Assembly (NCBI GenBank): GCA_030538255.1
Contig: JAUNUI010000004.1
Span: 102,088 to 166,087 of the forward strand
Length of the DNA stretch: 64,000 nucleotides
From: Pelistega sp.
Lineage (GTDB): Bacteria > Pseudomonadota > Gammaproteobacteria > Burkholderiales > Burkholderiaceae_B
Reading direction: 5' to 3'
A program made the translations under genes and the position numbers. Position 1 is the first letter of the stretch, and every line of letters begins with the position of its first letter. Shown in pieces: positions 37,518 to 47,601 of this stretch. The notes below the pieces were generated by a model, which saw only the letters and a program-made list of their open reading frames with translations, did no database searches and was not told where the DNA came from.

Positions 37518-38153
37518 CTATTTATCTGATGAGGGAGTAGCATTATCTGCTACATCTCTAGCTTTTTGTTTGGCCTCTTCTTGAGCGGCAATTTCTAAAG
37601 CTAATTGTTCTTCAGCAGAAATACCCATACTTGGCGCAAGCGGATCAGGCCCCTTCCCAGCTAAGAAGGCCACACATTTAATTAAATGCGAAATACCCGC
37701 TAATGATAACAAGCCAAAGCCTAACGGAATCAGGATTTTTACGGGCCAACGGACTAAGCCTCCAGGATTTGAGGACTGTTCGTTGGTCGCATAGGAAAGC
37801 TCAAAAAATGACCAAGATAGATACAAGATTAATAAGCATGCCGGCAACATAAAGAGCAACACACCAATAATTTCAATCACTATTTGTGTACGGCGCGAGA
37901 ACTTTTGGTTCAAAATATCAACGCGTACATGTTCATTTTTAAGAAAGGTATAGCCCGCAGCTAAAAGGAAAATGACACCGAATAAGTACCATTGAATCTC
38001 TAGCCAGGCATTCGAGCTGAGGTGAAAGACTTTACGTACAATCGCATTACCTGCACTAATCACCACGACAATGAGGGTGACCCAAGTAACAGCTTTACCG
38101 ACAGCGGTCGTAAGCCAGTCAATCCCCTTAGAGATAGACAGTAAAAAGTTCAT
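37518..38153 (-). CDS. dctQ: TRAP transporter small permease (DctQ)
   Basis: Four-helix membrane subunit that supports the large permease. 211 residues: TM segments near 18-40, 55-75, 95-118 and 140-165, with the DctQ-type AWLEIQWYLFGVIFLLAAGYTFLKNEHVRVD. The cytoplasmic C-terminal tail is highly charged (EEQLALEIAAQEEAKQKARD). It starts 84 bases after dctP and ends 11 bases before dctM. Confidence 0.92.
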   Translation of the reverse strand: MNFLLSISKGIDWLTTAVGKAVTWVTLIVVVISAGNAIVRKVFHLSSNAWLEIQWYLFGVIFLLAAGYTFLKNEHVRVDILNQKFSRRTQIVIEIIGVLLFMLPACLLILYLSWSFFELSYATNEQSSNPGGLVRWPVKILIPLGFGLLSLAGISHLIKCVAFLAGKGPDPLAPSMGISAEEQLALEIAAQEEAKQKARDVADNATPSSDK

Positions 38154-38169
38154 GATTAACTCAATTTAA

Positions 38170-38224
38170 TTGATAAAAAGCCCTAGGCAGCAACAATCTT
38201 GTGAATTAGTGCAGCAAAGGGCTT
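38170..38224 (-). terminator. Intercistronic terminator between dctP and dctQ
   Basis: On the minus strand AAGCCCT (38224-38218) and AGGGCTT (38184-38178) form the stem, followed by TTTATCAATT. Like the hairpin in the TAXI operon at 16945-17003, it follows the binding-protein gene and would favour binding-protein synthesis over permease. Confidence 0.75.
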
Positions 38225-38237
38225 AATTTTACAACAC

Positions 38238-39341
38238 TTATGACTGTTGCTGTCGTACAGCGTTAATCATAAACGAATCGTAGTTAAATTCTGCTACACC
38301 AAACCATGGTGTTACTTCATCACGGAAAGCTTTATAGTCATCATAAATTTTCTTGAAGTTCGGATCTTTAGCAGAAAGCTCTTCATACAATTTATTGGAT
38401 TCTGCATAACAAGCGTCCAAAACTTCTTTCGGGAAACGCTTCAAACTCGCACCATTCGCAATCAGACGACGTAGAGCACCTGGATTACGCGCATCATACG
38501 TAGCAATCATCTGCTGAGTCGCTTGTGCACTTGCTTGTGCGATAGCGGCCTTATAGCGTTCTGGTAGATTATTGTAAGCATCTTGGTTAATGTAGAGAGA
38601 AACTTGTAAGGTGCCTTCCCACCAACCTGGGAAGTAATAGTTAGGGGCAACTTTCTCAAAACCAAGTTTTTCATCATCGTAAGGACCAATCCACTCAGCC
38701 GCATCAATGGTGCCCTTCTCTAAGGCTGGATAAATATCACCACCAGCCACTTGTTGTGGAATGACGCCTAAGCGTGACAATACCGCACCTGCGAAAGCAC
38801 TACAACGGAATTTCAAGCCCTTAAGATCGTCTAAAGTATTAATTTCTTTACGGAACCATCCACCCATCTGTGTACCCGTAAATCCACATGGGAAATTGAC
38901 GACGTTAAAGCGCTTATACACTTCACGCGTAAGTTCGAAACCATTACCCGAATACATCCATGCATTCAATTGACGAGTGTTCATACCGAATGGTACAGCA
39001 GAATCGAAGCAGAGCGCAGGATCTTTACCATAGTAGTAATACGAGGCTGAATGTCCTGCTTCAACAGTGCCGTTCTGTACAGCATCGAGTACTTGTAAGG
39101 CTGGCACAACCTCACCCGCGTGGTGAACACGAATATTGAATTTGCCGTCAGTCGCGGCCGATAGATTCTTAGCAAAATTCACACCACCATTATAGATGGC
39201 ATCAGCACTTGTAGGAAAGCTTGATGCAAGACGCCAGTTTAGTGTCGGGGCGTCTTGGGCAAATACTGGGGCTGCTAATGTTGCACCGCTTGTGGCGGCA
39301 ATACCAAGACCAGCTTTCTTAAGAAATGAACGACGTTGCAT
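38238..39341 (-). CDS. dctP: TRAP transporter solute-binding protein (DctP)
   Basis: Periplasmic ligand-binding subunit, 367 residues. The N-terminus MQRRSFLKKAGLGIAATSG is a twin-arginine (Tat) signal, followed by LAAPVFAQD, so it is probably exported folded. The SFPTSADAIYNGGVNFAKNL and VVPALQVLDAVQNGTVEAGHSASYYYYGKDPAL segments and DAAEWIGPYDDEKLGF resemble the 2-oxo acid/dicarboxylate-binding DctP group; the Trp-rich middle fits ligands with a carboxylate. First gene of the operon. Confidence 0.92.
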   Translation of the reverse strand: MQRRSFLKKAGLGIAATSGATLAAPVFAQDAPTLNWRLASSFPTSADAIYNGGVNFAKNLSAATDGKFNIRVHHAGEVVPALQVLDAVQNGTVEAGHSASYYYYGKDPALCFDSAVPFGMNTRQLNAWMYSGNGFELTREVYKRFNVVNFPCGFTGTQMGGWFRKEINTLDDLKGLKFRCSAFAGAVLSRLGVIPQQVAGGDIYPALEKGTIDAAEWIGPYDDEKLGFEKVAPNYYFPGWWEGTLQVSLYINQDAYNNLPERYKAAIAQASAQATQQMIATYDARNPGALRRLIANGASLKRFPKEVLDACYAESNKLYEELSAKDPNFKKIYDDYKAFRDEVTPWFGVAEFNYDSFMINAVRQQQS

Positions 39342-39693
39342 GACCTACTCCAAAAATAAAATACGTGGGCCATGATAACGAAGAAATTTAGGACTCGTAT
39401 ATTAAGATATACCCTATGAATATTAATAAGAGATTAAATAAAAACTATCGAATAAACATAAAATCAAAGCTTATATCAACAACTTTAGATTAATTATAAT
39501 CGTTAGAATTAGGTGAAAAGCTAAGCCTATTGATATGTAGGATAGGCTAATGACTTGATTTATAGACAAAAATACACGTAATAATTGTGCTGCTGTGCAT
39601 TCAATATGCATTAGCTATGAATCTTCAGTATTGCTACTTCTTGTATATTAAAGCGTACGAGTATTTTTGCATAATTAAGCGTACGCTATTAAT
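39342..39693. other. Gene-free AT-rich stretch upstream of dctP
   Basis: No gene was recognised. Promoter-like AT-rich sequence lies near the dctP end. GCGTACG occurs twice in similar context at 39652-39660 and 39679-39686, a possible pair of protein sites. Confidence 0.4.
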
Positions 39694-39725
39694 CAGTTAA
39701 ACCTAGCAATAGTGTGGTTTAACTG
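39694..39725 (-). terminator. Likely terminator of truA
   Basis: CAGTTAAACC (39694-39703) and GGTTTAACTG (39716-39725) form a perfect 10-bp stem with a 12-base loop, about 20 bases after the truA stop. The tail is weak in T. Confidence 0.6.
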
Positions 39726-39746
39726 GATAGTTCAAGACACTTCTTC

Positions 39747-40568
39747 TTAACAAGCCTGTAATAAACTACTAAAAGGATGCTGAATATCAAATTGGCGATA
39801 AGCATCTAATCCAAAATGCGAGGGATACTCAACGTCGGCTAGATATAAGCCATCCGACATAAAGGTTGGTGCTGCATAACTGCGATTCTTGGCGTACAAA
39901 ACCTGTTCCATCCACTCTACAGGGTAGCGCCCCTTACCCACATATACCAAAGAGCCAATGATATTACGCACCATATGGTGTAAAAAGGCATTGGCTTTGA
40001 GTGTAAAAACAATAAATACGCCATGTTGCTCAATGCTTAATTGCTCCAACGTGCGGACAGGACTTGCGGCTTGACATATGGATGAACGAAAAGCACTAAA
40101 GTCGTGTTGACCTACAAGGTATTGTGCTGCCGCTTGCATTGAGGGTATATCTAAAGGTCGAAAATCCCACCCAGCGCGACCTAGCCAACTCGGCGCCAGG
40201 ACGCGCTCATTACGTAGAATATAGACATAGGTACGTGAAGTAGCCGCAAATCGAGCATGAAACTCCGGACTGACTTCATGTGCCCAACGTACACGTATCG
40301 TATCCGGTAGCAAGGCATTCAGACCACGGACCCATGACTCTAGACGGCGTACCGCTCGCGTATCAATATGAACGATTTGATTCAAGGCATGCACACCCGT
40401 ATCCGTACGGCCGGCACAAATTGTGGCAAGCGGTTCATTCGCAAAACTCGCCAGAGCTTGCTCCAGATGATCTTGCACCGTATTGCCATCAGACTGAGTC
40501 TGCCAACCATTGTAGCCGACACCATGGTAGGCAATGCCCAGAGCAATACGTTTAAGATTGTCATTCAA
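39747..40568 (-). CDS. truA: tRNA pseudouridine(38-40) synthase
   Basis: Isomerises uridines 38-40 in the anticodon arm of many tRNAs. 273 residues. The family motif [17 protein letters not shown] holds the catalytic Asp56; the [23 protein letters not shown] segment near 193-215 is also diagnostic. In betaproteobacteria truA normally lies between fimV and trpF. Here it is separated from asd by 330 bases of repeats with no fimV, and from trpF by a TRAP operon. Confidence 0.96.
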   Translation of the reverse strand: MNDNLKRIALGIAYHGVGYNGWQTQSDGNTVQDHLEQALASFANEPLATICAGRTDTGVHALNQIVHIDTRAVRRLESWVRGLNALLPDTIRVRWAHEVSPEFHARFAATSRTYVYILRNERVLAPSWLGRAGWDFRPLDIPSMQAAAQYLVGQHDFSAFRSSICQAASPVRTLEQLSIEQHGVFIVFTLKANAFLHHMVRNIIGSLVYVGKGRYPVEWMEQVLYAKNRSYAAPTFMSDGLYLADVEYPSHFGLDAYRQFDIQHPFSSLLQAC

Positions 40569-40645
40569 ATCATTTACTCCATACCATCATATACAAGAGT
40601 ATCATTTATCAATTAATTGGTATTAAATTAAGTATATACTTACAG

Positions 40646-40806
40646 CACTCAGCCAATACCTAGCACTCAGCCGAGATCTACAACACTCAGCGAGAACGTT
40701 GAACAGGATCATCGCATGCAAACAACAGACTCAACTTATATAATACGCTTATATACATATGCTAGTGAATCATAAAACATACATACGCTAGTGACTCATA
40801 AAAACA
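40646..40806. repeat. Two short tandem-repeat clusters between truA and asd
   Basis: CACTCAG with flanking similarity recurs at 40646, 40664 and 40684 (periods 18 and 20). Then a 26-base unit, ACATA(T/C)GCTAGTGA(A/C)TCATAAA, occurs at 40755 and 40781. They fill the space where fimV lies in relatives. No coding frame was seen. Confidence 0.65.
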
Positions 40807-40856
40807 AGAACGCGATTCATTAATATGGCACACTGTAGGTGCTATCAATGAATCGC
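40800..40856 (-). terminator. Terminator of the leuCDB-asd group
   Basis: GCGATTCATT (40812-40821) and AATGAATCGC (40847-40856) form a perfect 10-bp stem with inner GCAC/GTGC pairing. On the minus strand the tail is GTTCTTGTTTTTATG. It lies 43 bases after the asd stop. Confidence 0.85.
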
Positions 40857-40898
40857 ATTTAATCTAAGCTCGCCTAGAATGTCGCCTAATAGGATGGA

Positions 40899-42032
40899 TT
40901 AGAGTTCACCAATCGCAATACGTAACATACGACGCAGTGGTTCAGCGGCACCCCACAACAACTGGTCGCCAACTGTAAAAGCACTAATGTACTCTGGACC
41001 CATAGACAATTTACGGATACGACCTACAGGGATATTCAAGGTTCCTGTTGCCGCGACTGGACTTAAGTCATGCATTGAAGCTTCGCGCTCATTCGGTACA
41101 AGTTTTGCCCAGGCGGTGCCTTGACGAATAATATCTTCGATTTCATCAACTGGCACATCACGTTTTAGTTTAATCGTTAGTGCTTGACTATGCGAACGCA
41201 TCGCACCGATACGAACGCAAAGACCATCGATAGGGATAATAGCGCCATTATTGCCGTCAGTACCACGACCAAGAATCTTATTCGTTTCGGCTTGGGCTTT
41301 CCACTCTTCACGAGATTGACCATTGCCTAGGTCCTTATCAATCCAAGGAATTAAATTCCCACCTAATGGTACACCAAAGTGCTCTTGTGGCAAGCTTGGA
41401 TCTTTCTGTGTGGCCAATAGTTTGCGATCGATTTCTAAAATTGCCGATGCAGGATCCGCCAATAAATCAGAAACAGAGCCTTGTAGTAAACCAAACTGGG
41501 TGATTAGTTCACGCATATGTTGAGCACCACCACCTGAAGCAGCTTGGTAGGTCATCGACGTCATCCAGTCCACTAAATCATGACGGAATAGACCTGCTAA
41601 ACCCATCAACATACAACTCACGGTACAGTTGCCACCTATATAATCACGCACGCCTTTGGCTAAAGCAGCATCAATCACATCACGATTCACGGGGTCTAGA
41701 ACAATCACGGCATTGTCTTGCATGCGCAAGGTACTCGCCGCATCAATCCAGACACCATCCCATCCTGCATTACGCAATTCTGGGTAAACTTTAGAGGTAT
41801 AATCGCCGCCTTGAGCCGTTAGAATGATAGGCAATTTCTTTAATGTCTCAATATCGTACGCATCTTGTAGAGGACCTGCGCCCTCCGCCCAACTTGGCGC
41901 TGCACCACCAGCATTGCTGGTCGAGAAAAATACGGGGTTGATATACGAAAAATCACCCTCTTCACGCATACGCTGCATCAGCACAGAGCCTACCATGCCG
42001 CGCCAGCCAACGATACCAACTGATTGTTTCAT
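40899..42032 (-). CDS. asd: Aspartate-semialdehyde dehydrogenase
   Basis: Reduces aspartyl phosphate to aspartate semialdehyde with NADPH, the branch point for Lys/diaminopimelate, Thr and Met. 377 residues; NADP motif [17 protein letters not shown] (6-22), catalytic Cys136 in GGNCTVSC, and conserved [14 protein letters not shown]. It feeds the dap genes and thrB elsewhere in this window. It follows leuB by 128 bases as in other betaproteobacteria. Confidence 0.97.
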   Translation of the reverse strand: MKQSVGIVGWRGMVGSVLMQRMREEGDFSYINPVFFSTSNAGGAAPSWAEGAGPLQDAYDIETLKKLPIILTAQGGDYTSKVYPELRNAGWDGVWIDAASTLRMQDNAVIVLDPVNRDVIDAALAKGVRDYIGGNCTVSCMLMGLAGLFRHDLVDWMTSMTYQAASGGGAQHMRELITQFGLLQGSVSDLLADPASAILEIDRKLLATQKDPSLPQEHFGVPLGGNLIPWIDKDLGNGQSREEWKAQAETNKILGRGTDGNNGAIIPIDGLCVRIGAMRSHSQALTIKLKRDVPVDEIEDIIRQGTAWAKLVPNEREASMHDLSPVAATGTLNIPVGRIRKLSMGPEYISAFTVGDQLLWGAAEPLRRMLRIAIGEL

Positions 42033-42160
42033 TCTTTTACCTATCTTTAAGGAATATCTATATAAATAACAAAATTAATAGCATAGCCTTCTATTTTACT
42101 TGATGCCATGCATAGCTATTATACTTTTTCAGTATATGAGCAAATTTATTTCAATGAGGC

Positions 42161-43237
42161 TTAGCCTAAAGCAGCTATCACCGCATCACCCATCTGAGTC
42201 GTACCAACTTTCGTGGTGCCTTCTTCATAAATATCTTGTGTGCGTAAGCCTTGGGCAAGAACAGACTCAACCGCTTGTTCAATGCGTTGCGCCGCCTCTT
42301 CCATATTTAATGAGTAGCGCAACATCATTGCCGCAGAAAGAATAGTGGCTAATGGGTTAGCAATATTCTTGCCGGCAATATCTGGTGCCGAACCATGACT
42401 TGGTTCATAGAGACCTTGATTATTTGCATTTAAGGAGGCTGATGGCAACATACCAATTGAGCCTGTTAACATGGCCGCTTCATCAGATAAAATATCGCCG
42501 AACAAATTGCCGGTTACGACTACATCTAGATCTTTCGGCGCACGAACTAATTGCATCGCAGCATTATCCACATACATATGGCTAAGTTCCACATCAGGAT
42601 ATTGCTTGCTAACATCAATCATAATGTCGCGCCAGAACTGAGAAGTTTCAAGCACATTCGCTTTATCCACAGAACATAATTTCTTCTTACGCTTCTGGGC
42701 AGCTTGGAAGGCAATATGTGCAATGCGACGCACTTCGGTTTCTGCGTAACGCATCGTATCAAAGCCTTCGCGCTCTCCCTTAAAGACACCATCTTCGGCG
42801 ATACGGACTCCACGTGGGGTACCAAAGTAGATATCACCCGTGAGTTCACGAACGATAAGAATATTCAAACCAGCAACCACTTCAGGCTTTAAAGTCGAGG
42901 CATTGGCCAATTGCGGATACAAAATCGCAGGACGTAAATTAGCAAAAAGGCCTAAGTTCTTACGCAAACCTAAAATAGCCTGTTCAGGACGGTATTCACG
43001 TGGCAAGGTATCGTATTTCCAATCACCAACCGCACCAAACAAAACCGCCTGCGCTTTCTTTGCTAATTCCAAGGTGCTACTCGGTAGTGGATGCCCAAAC
43101 TGGTCGTAAGCAACACCACCGACAGGCGCTTTTTCAAGCTGTAAATCAAGCTTTAAAGCTGCCAATACGCGTACCGCTTGCTCAACAATTTCTTCACCAA
43201 TACCATCACCTGGTAATACCGCAATTAGCTTTGACAT
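42161..43237 (-). CDS. leuB: 3-isopropylmalate dehydrogenase
   Basis: NAD-dependent oxidative decarboxylation of 3-isopropylmalate in leucine synthesis. 358 residues, usual length. Visible: start [19 protein letters not shown], the substrate loop [26 protein letters not shown], and the metal/NAD region [20 protein letters not shown] followed by [13 protein letters not shown]. It starts 17 bases after leuD in the leuC-leuD-leuB run. Confidence 0.97.
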   Translation of the reverse strand: MSKLIAVLPGDGIGEEIVEQAVRVLAALKLDLQLEKAPVGGVAYDQFGHPLPSSTLELAKKAQAVLFGAVGDWKYDTLPREYRPEQAILGLRKNLGLFANLRPAILYPQLANASTLKPEVVAGLNILIVRELTGDIYFGTPRGVRIAEDGVFKGEREGFDTMRYAETEVRRIAHIAFQAAQKRKKKLCSVDKANVLETSQFWRDIMIDVSKQYPDVELSHMYVDNAAMQLVRAPKDLDVVVTGNLFGDILSDEAAMLTGSIGMLPSASLNANNQGLYEPSHGSAPDIAGKNIANPLATILSAAMMLRYSLNMEEAAQRIEQAVESVLAQGLRTQDIYEEGTTKVGTTQMGDAVIAALG

Positions 43238-43254
43238 AATATCCTCTTGTATTC

Positions 43255-43908
43255 TTAAACTAAACTACCTGAACTGTCTAACCAAGGCTGACGCGCTAAA
43301 CGTTCAGCTTCAAATGCTTTAATTTTATCTGATTGTCGTAAAGTTAGTCCAATATCATCGAATCCATTCAATAAACAATATTTACGGAATGGCTCCACAT
43401 CAAAGCTTAGCTCACGTCCCTCAGGGGTAATCACAACTTGACGCTCTAAATCAATGCGTAGTTTATAACCGACGAAGGCTTTAACTTCTTCAAAAAGGCG
43501 CGCCACTTCTAACTCGCCCAAGACGATAGGTAATAAGCCATTCTTAAAGCTATTATTAAAGAAAATATCCGCATAAGAAGGGGCAATAATCGCTCTAAAA
43601 CCGAATTGTGTTAAAGCCCATGGCGCATGTTCACGGCTAGAACCACAGCCAAAGTTCTTGCGTGCTAGCAGAATTGAGGCACCTCGATAACGCTCTTGGT
43701 TTAAGACAAAGTCGGGGTTTAATGGACGCTTACTATTGTCCATGCCTGGCTCGCCATGATCTAAATAACGCAACTCATCAAATAAGTTTGGCCCAAAACC
43801 TGTGCGTTTAATGGATTTTAAAAATTGCTTAGGAATAATTAAATCGGTATCGACGTTCTCGCGATCCATTGGCGCCACTAGGCCCTCATGTGTTGTAAAA
43901 GCTTGCAT
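43255..43908 (-). CDS. leuD: 3-isopropylmalate dehydratase small subunit
   Basis: Pairs with LeuC to isomerise 2- to 3-isopropylmalate. 217 residues: [18 protein letters not shown], then [15 protein letters not shown], the swivel-domain substrate loop, and [22 protein letters not shown]. Directly between leuC and leuB, 12 and 17 bases from them. Confidence 0.97.
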   Translation of the reverse strand: MQAFTTHEGLVAPMDRENVDTDLIIPKQFLKSIKRTGFGPNLFDELRYLDHGEPGMDNSKRPLNPDFVLNQERYRGASILLARKNFGCGSSREHAPWALTQFGFRAIIAPSYADIFFNNSFKNGLLPIVLGELEVARLFEEVKAFVGYKLRIDLERQVVITPEGRELSFDVEPFRKYCLLNGFDDIGLTLRQSDKIKAFEAERLARQPWLDSSGSLV

Positions 43909-43920
43909 TCTAAGACTCCC

Positions 43921-45324
43921 TTAAGCTAATTTTCTAACGTCAACGAAGTGGCCTTCAACTGCCGCTGCTGCTGCCATCGCTGGACTGACTAAGTGGGTAC
44001 GACCACCAAGACCTTGACGACCTTCAAAGTTACGATTCGAGGTTGAAGCACAACGCTCGCCAGGCTCTAAGCGGTCAGCATTCATGGCAAGACACATTGA
44101 ACAGCCTGGTTCGCGCCATTCAAAACCGGCATCGATAAAGATCTTATCTAAGCCCTCTTGCTCCGCTTGCAGTTTGACTAAACCAGAGCCTGGCACCACC
44201 ATGGCTTGTTTGACATTCTTTGCCACTTTACGACCCTTAGCCACCTTGGCCGCTGCACGTAAGTCTTCGATGCGAGAATTAGTGCAAGAGCCGATAAATA
44301 CACGGTCAATGCGAATCTCAGTCATGGGTGTGTTCGGCTCTAAGCCCATATACTCAAGCGCGCGCTCCATGCCACTACGACGTACATCATCTTTCTCTTT
44401 CTCTGGGTCGGGCACACGATCGACAATGGATACGACCATCTCTGGTGATGTACCCCAACTAACTTGTGGAATAATTTCCGCCGCATTAATTTCAACAACA
44501 CGGTCAAATTTCGCACCCGGATCTGAATGCAAAGTGCGCCAGTGTTGTACAGCTTGTTCCCATAAAATACCGGTTGGTGCGTATGGACGACCTTTGAAAT
44601 AGTCAATGGTTTTGTCATCCACAGCGACCATGCCAGAACGTGCACCAGCTTCAATCGCCATATTACAGATGGTCATACGACCTTCCATTGATAAGGCACG
44701 AATGGCTGAGCCCGCAAATTCAATTGCATAGCCTGTGCCACCCGCCGTACCGATAATGCCAATAATATGCAAGATAATGTCTTTAGCTGTGCTACCGAAT
44801 GGCAGATCACCTTCAACCTTGATTAACATGTTTTTGTTTTTCTTCATTAGCAAGGTTTGCGTGGCTAGCACGTGCTCTACTTCAGATGTGCCAATGCCGA
44901 ACGCTAAAGCACCCATAGCACCGTGCGTACTGGTATGTGAGTCACCACACACGACCGTCATACCTGGTAAGGTTGCACCTTGCTCAGGTCCAATCACGTG
45001 CACAATGCCTTGACGCATATCGGTCATGCGAAATTCAGTAATACCATAGGTTTCACAGTTCTTATCTAAGGTATCGACTTGCAGCTTAGAGATAGGATCC
45101 GTAATGCCTTGCGCACGATCTTTAGTCGGTACGTTATGGTCAGCCACTGCCAAGTTAGCATTAATACGCCACGGTTTGCGACCAGCAATACTTAAACCCT
45201 CAAAAGCCTGTGGGCTTGTTACCTCGTGCAGAAGCTGACGATCGATATAGATTAAACAGGTACCGTCTTCTTCTTGGTTAACAACGTGTGCATCCCAAAG
45301 CTTATCGTAAAGCGTTTTTGCCAT
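43921..45324 (-). CDS. leuC: 3-isopropylmalate dehydratase large subunit
   Basis: Aconitase-family subunit carrying a [4Fe-4S] cluster. The start is ATG 45324 ([15 protein letters not shown]) because GGAGAAA lies 6-10 bases before it; an in-frame ATG 12 bases upstream is rejected. 467 residues. Cluster cysteines occur in [12 protein letters not shown] and [42 protein letters not shown] is the family signature. First gene of leuC-leuD-leuB-asd. Confidence 0.97.
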   Translation of the reverse strand: MAKTLYDKLWDAHVVNQEEDGTCLIYIDRQLLHEVTSPQAFEGLSIAGRKPWRINANLAVADHNVPTKDRAQGITDPISKLQVDTLDKNCETYGITEFRMTDMRQGIVHVIGPEQGATLPGMTVVCGDSHTSTHGAMGALAFGIGTSEVEHVLATQTLLMKKNKNMLIKVEGDLPFGSTAKDIILHIIGIIGTAGGTGYAIEFAGSAIRALSMEGRMTICNMAIEAGARSGMVAVDDKTIDYFKGRPYAPTGILWEQAVQHWRTLHSDPGAKFDRVVEINAAEIIPQVSWGTSPEMVVSIVDRVPDPEKEKDDVRRSGMERALEYMGLEPNTPMTEIRIDRVFIGSCTNSRIEDLRAAAKVAKGRKVAKNVKQAMVVPGSGLVKLQAEQEGLDKIFIDAGFEWREPGCSMCLAMNADRLEPGERCASTSNRNFEGRQGLGGRTHLVSPAMAAAAAVEGHFVDVRKLA

Positions 45325-45637
45325 TGATTTCTCCATGTATAGGGCAACAAGGCCATAAAAATATCATTACAAATATTGTGACTTTTTTAAATTTTCTTAA
45401 CAAGACCATTAATTATACTAGTAGTGGTACTACTATATTAATTTGTCGCTTAAAAAACACCTATAAATCATTAGTTTTACAGGTGTTAAGTGAGATTGTT
45501 ACAGATTCAGTCATAAGACTTCAGCAGTATATGTCTGTACGTATAGTGTAAAAATAATCGTAAATGCCTAAAGCCGTTACACGTTAATCTTAGGTTTGGC
45601 TCAATATTTAATTCAAGCCATTGCTTTATGGATAGAA
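45325..45637 (-). promoter_or_regulatory. leuC upstream region with two hairpins
   Basis: TAGTAGT-GGT-ACTACTA (45419-45435) and AACACCT...AGGTGTT (45456-45487) lie 95-165 bases before leuC. On the minus strand the first is not followed by a clear T-run, and no leucine-rich leader peptide was found, so classic attenuation is not supported. They may be operators or leader structures. Confidence 0.35.
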
Positions 45638-46246
45638 TTAGGCTTCAGTCTGCGGTTTTCGTCCTAGTAGATACAAGACGGAACTCATGCCCTTATGTCG
45701 GCTGCCCTCTTCTAACTCGTGCTCAATATGTTCAGCAATCACCCACTCAAGACCCTCAGTGGCAAGTTGCATCTGCTCCAATGTTGCTAACATATCAGGA
45801 TTTTTAGGGCCACCCGTACCATAGCTAATCTGATTCGGGTGATAAAATACCCCAGCAAACATACCGCCAGGCGCTAAGGCCTTAACAATCTTCTGCATCA
45901 TCTGTGTGCGTATGGGTTCCACAAAGTGGCAAAATACGGAGCAAATAACCGCATAGTGATCGGCGGGCATCACCATCGTCGTAATGTCCTCAAGCCGAGT
46001 TGTAAAAGCAACGCCTTTTTCCTTAGCAAGTTTGTCAGCTTTTTCGAGGCCAACGGCAGACATATCCACGCCTTCGGCCTCAAAGCCATGCTCTGCTAAG
46101 AAGATGCCGTTACGCCCTTCACCTGTGGCTAGATCGAGGGCCTTGCCACCAGAGGGTAATTGTGACAGCACACGAGCAATAAAAATATTCGGCTCTGTAC
46201 CGAAAACATAGTCATCCGTCTGATAACGCGAATCCCAATCTGACAT
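45638..46246 (-). CDS. Class I SAM-dependent methyltransferase
   Basis: 202 residues starting MSDWDSRYQTDDYVFGTEPN, with SAM motif I GKALDLATGEGRNGIFLAEHG and ICSVFCHFVEP. It resembles the TehB/thiopurine-type small methyltransferases widespread in proteobacteria; the substrate cannot be told. Monocistronic, with repeat-rich DNA upstream. The C-terminal SRHKGMSSVLYLLGRKP is typical of this group. Confidence 0.85.
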   Translation of the reverse strand: MSDWDSRYQTDDYVFGTEPNIFIARVLSQLPSGGKALDLATGEGRNGIFLAEHGFEAEGVDMSAVGLEKADKLAKEKGVAFTTRLEDITTMVMPADHYAVICSVFCHFVEPIRTQMMQKIVKALAPGGMFAGVFYHPNQISYGTGGPKNPDMLATLEQMQLATEGLEWVIAEHIEHELEEGSRHKGMSSVLYLLGRKPQTEA

Positions 46247-46265
46247 GCTAACTGCTCCTCAAAAG

Positions 46266-46424
46266 AATAAAGTAATTGCTTTACGATATGACTATAAGCT
46301 TAGGGTGCACTGTACGAATTAAACAATCGCTTCAAATCATGAATAAAGTCGTCGCTTTACTGGTGACTATGGTGCACTGTACGAACAAAAAAATTCACCA
46401 TATACATAAAGTCGTCGCTCTACG
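46266..46424. repeat. Imperfect tandem repeats upstream of the methyltransferase gene
   Basis: AATAAAGT(AATT/CGTC)GCT(T/C)TAC recurs at 46266, 46342 and 46405, and GGTGCACTGTACGAA at 46304 and 46371 (period 67). The two words alternate, so a composite unit has been copied two to three times. Confidence 0.7.
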
Positions 46425-46453
46425 GATGGCCGAATGCTGACTATTTAAGACTA

Positions 46454-47512
46454 TTAAGCCTTATAGGCCCGCTGCATCAAGGCATGATCAATTAAGACCA
46501 AGGCCAATAAAGCCTCTGCGATAGGTGTTGCGCGAATCCCTACACAAGGGTCATGACGGCCTAAAGTCTGTACAGTGACAGCTTCATCATGCGTATTGAT
46601 TGAGCGTCGCTCGATACGAATACTTGAGGTTGGTTTAATCGCTAAGGATACCGTTATATCTTGCCCACTGGAGATGCCACCCAAGACACCACCGGCATGA
46701 TTACTTAAGAAGCCATCAGGGGTAATTTCATCACCATGTTCCGAGCCACGTTGTTCGATACAATCAAAACCAGCACCAATGGACACTCCCTTCACCGCAT
46801 TCAAGCCCATCATTACATAGGCAATATCGGCATCAAGACGATCATAAATTGGTTCACCTAGGCCTACAGGCACATTCTCAGCAACCACTTCGATGCGTGC
46901 ACCTATAGAATCGCCATCACGGCGTAAATTATCCATATACGCCTCCAATTCTGGCAACACGTCAGTGCTCGCTGCGAAGAAAGGGTTATTAGGGACATGC
47001 TCCCAACTTTGGAAAGGAATCGGAATGGAGCCAAGCTGACTCATATAGCCACGAATTTGCGTGCCATACGTCATGGCTAACCATTTTTTCGCTACAGCCC
47101 CCGCGGCAACTGTTGGTGCGGTAAGGCGTGCTGAAGAGCGTCCACCGCCACGTGGGTCACGAATACCGAATTTGTTCCAATAGGTAAAGTCGGCGTGACC
47201 AGGACGAAAACTTGAGCTGATATTACTATAGTCTTTACTGCGCTGATCTTGGTTGTATATGACTAAAGCAATCGGTGTGCCCGTTGTCTTGCCTTCATAA
47301 ATACCCGATAAAATTTGTACCTGGTCAGGCTCCTGGCGCTGGGTTACATGGCGTGAGGTGCCTGGGCGACGGCGATCAAGTTCGATCTGAATATCCGCCT
47401 CAGATAAGGGCATCCCTGCAGGACAGCCATCAATCACACAGCCGATAGCTGTGCCATGAGACTCACCAAAATTAGTGACGGTAAACAGTTTACCTAGGGT
47501 ACTACCAGCCAT
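46454..47512 (-). CDS. aroC: Chorismate synthase
   Basis: FMN-dependent last step of the shikimate pathway (EPSP to chorismate), precursor for Trp, Tyr, Phe and folate. 352 residues. Signatures: [18 protein letters not shown] near 17-34, [40 protein letters not shown], and [15 protein letters not shown]. It starts 89 bases after selO on the same strand. Confidence 0.97.
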   Translation of the reverse strand: MAGSTLGKLFTVTNFGESHGTAIGCVIDGCPAGMPLSEADIQIELDRRRPGTSRHVTQRQEPDQVQILSGIYEGKTTGTPIALVIYNQDQRSKDYSNISSSFRPGHADFTYWNKFGIRDPRGGGRSSARLTAPTVAAGAVAKKWLAMTYGTQIRGYMSQLGSIPIPFQSWEHVPNNPFFAASTDVLPELEAYMDNLRRDGDSIGARIEVVAENVPVGLGEPIYDRLDADIAYVMMGLNAVKGVSIGAGFDCIEQRGSEHGDEITPDGFLSNHAGGVLGGISSGQDITVSLAIKPTSSIRIERRSINTHDEAVTVQTLGRHDPCVGIRATPIAEALLALVLIDHALMQRAYKA

Positions 47513-47601
47513 ACACTTCTCGCTCCAAAAATCAGTCTGTTGTATGGGGATAAATTGTACCTTAATTTTGCCAACTCCAACTAGGCTTAAAGATAAGGCC
47601 G

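Noticed and set aside
44084-44602. 172-codon plus-strand frame opposite leuC
   Set aside because: Antisense shadow of leuC, which is conserved throughout.
45325-45637. Leucine attenuator leader peptide before leuC
   Set aside because: No short frame with leucine codon runs on the minus strand and no proper terminator/antiterminator pair.
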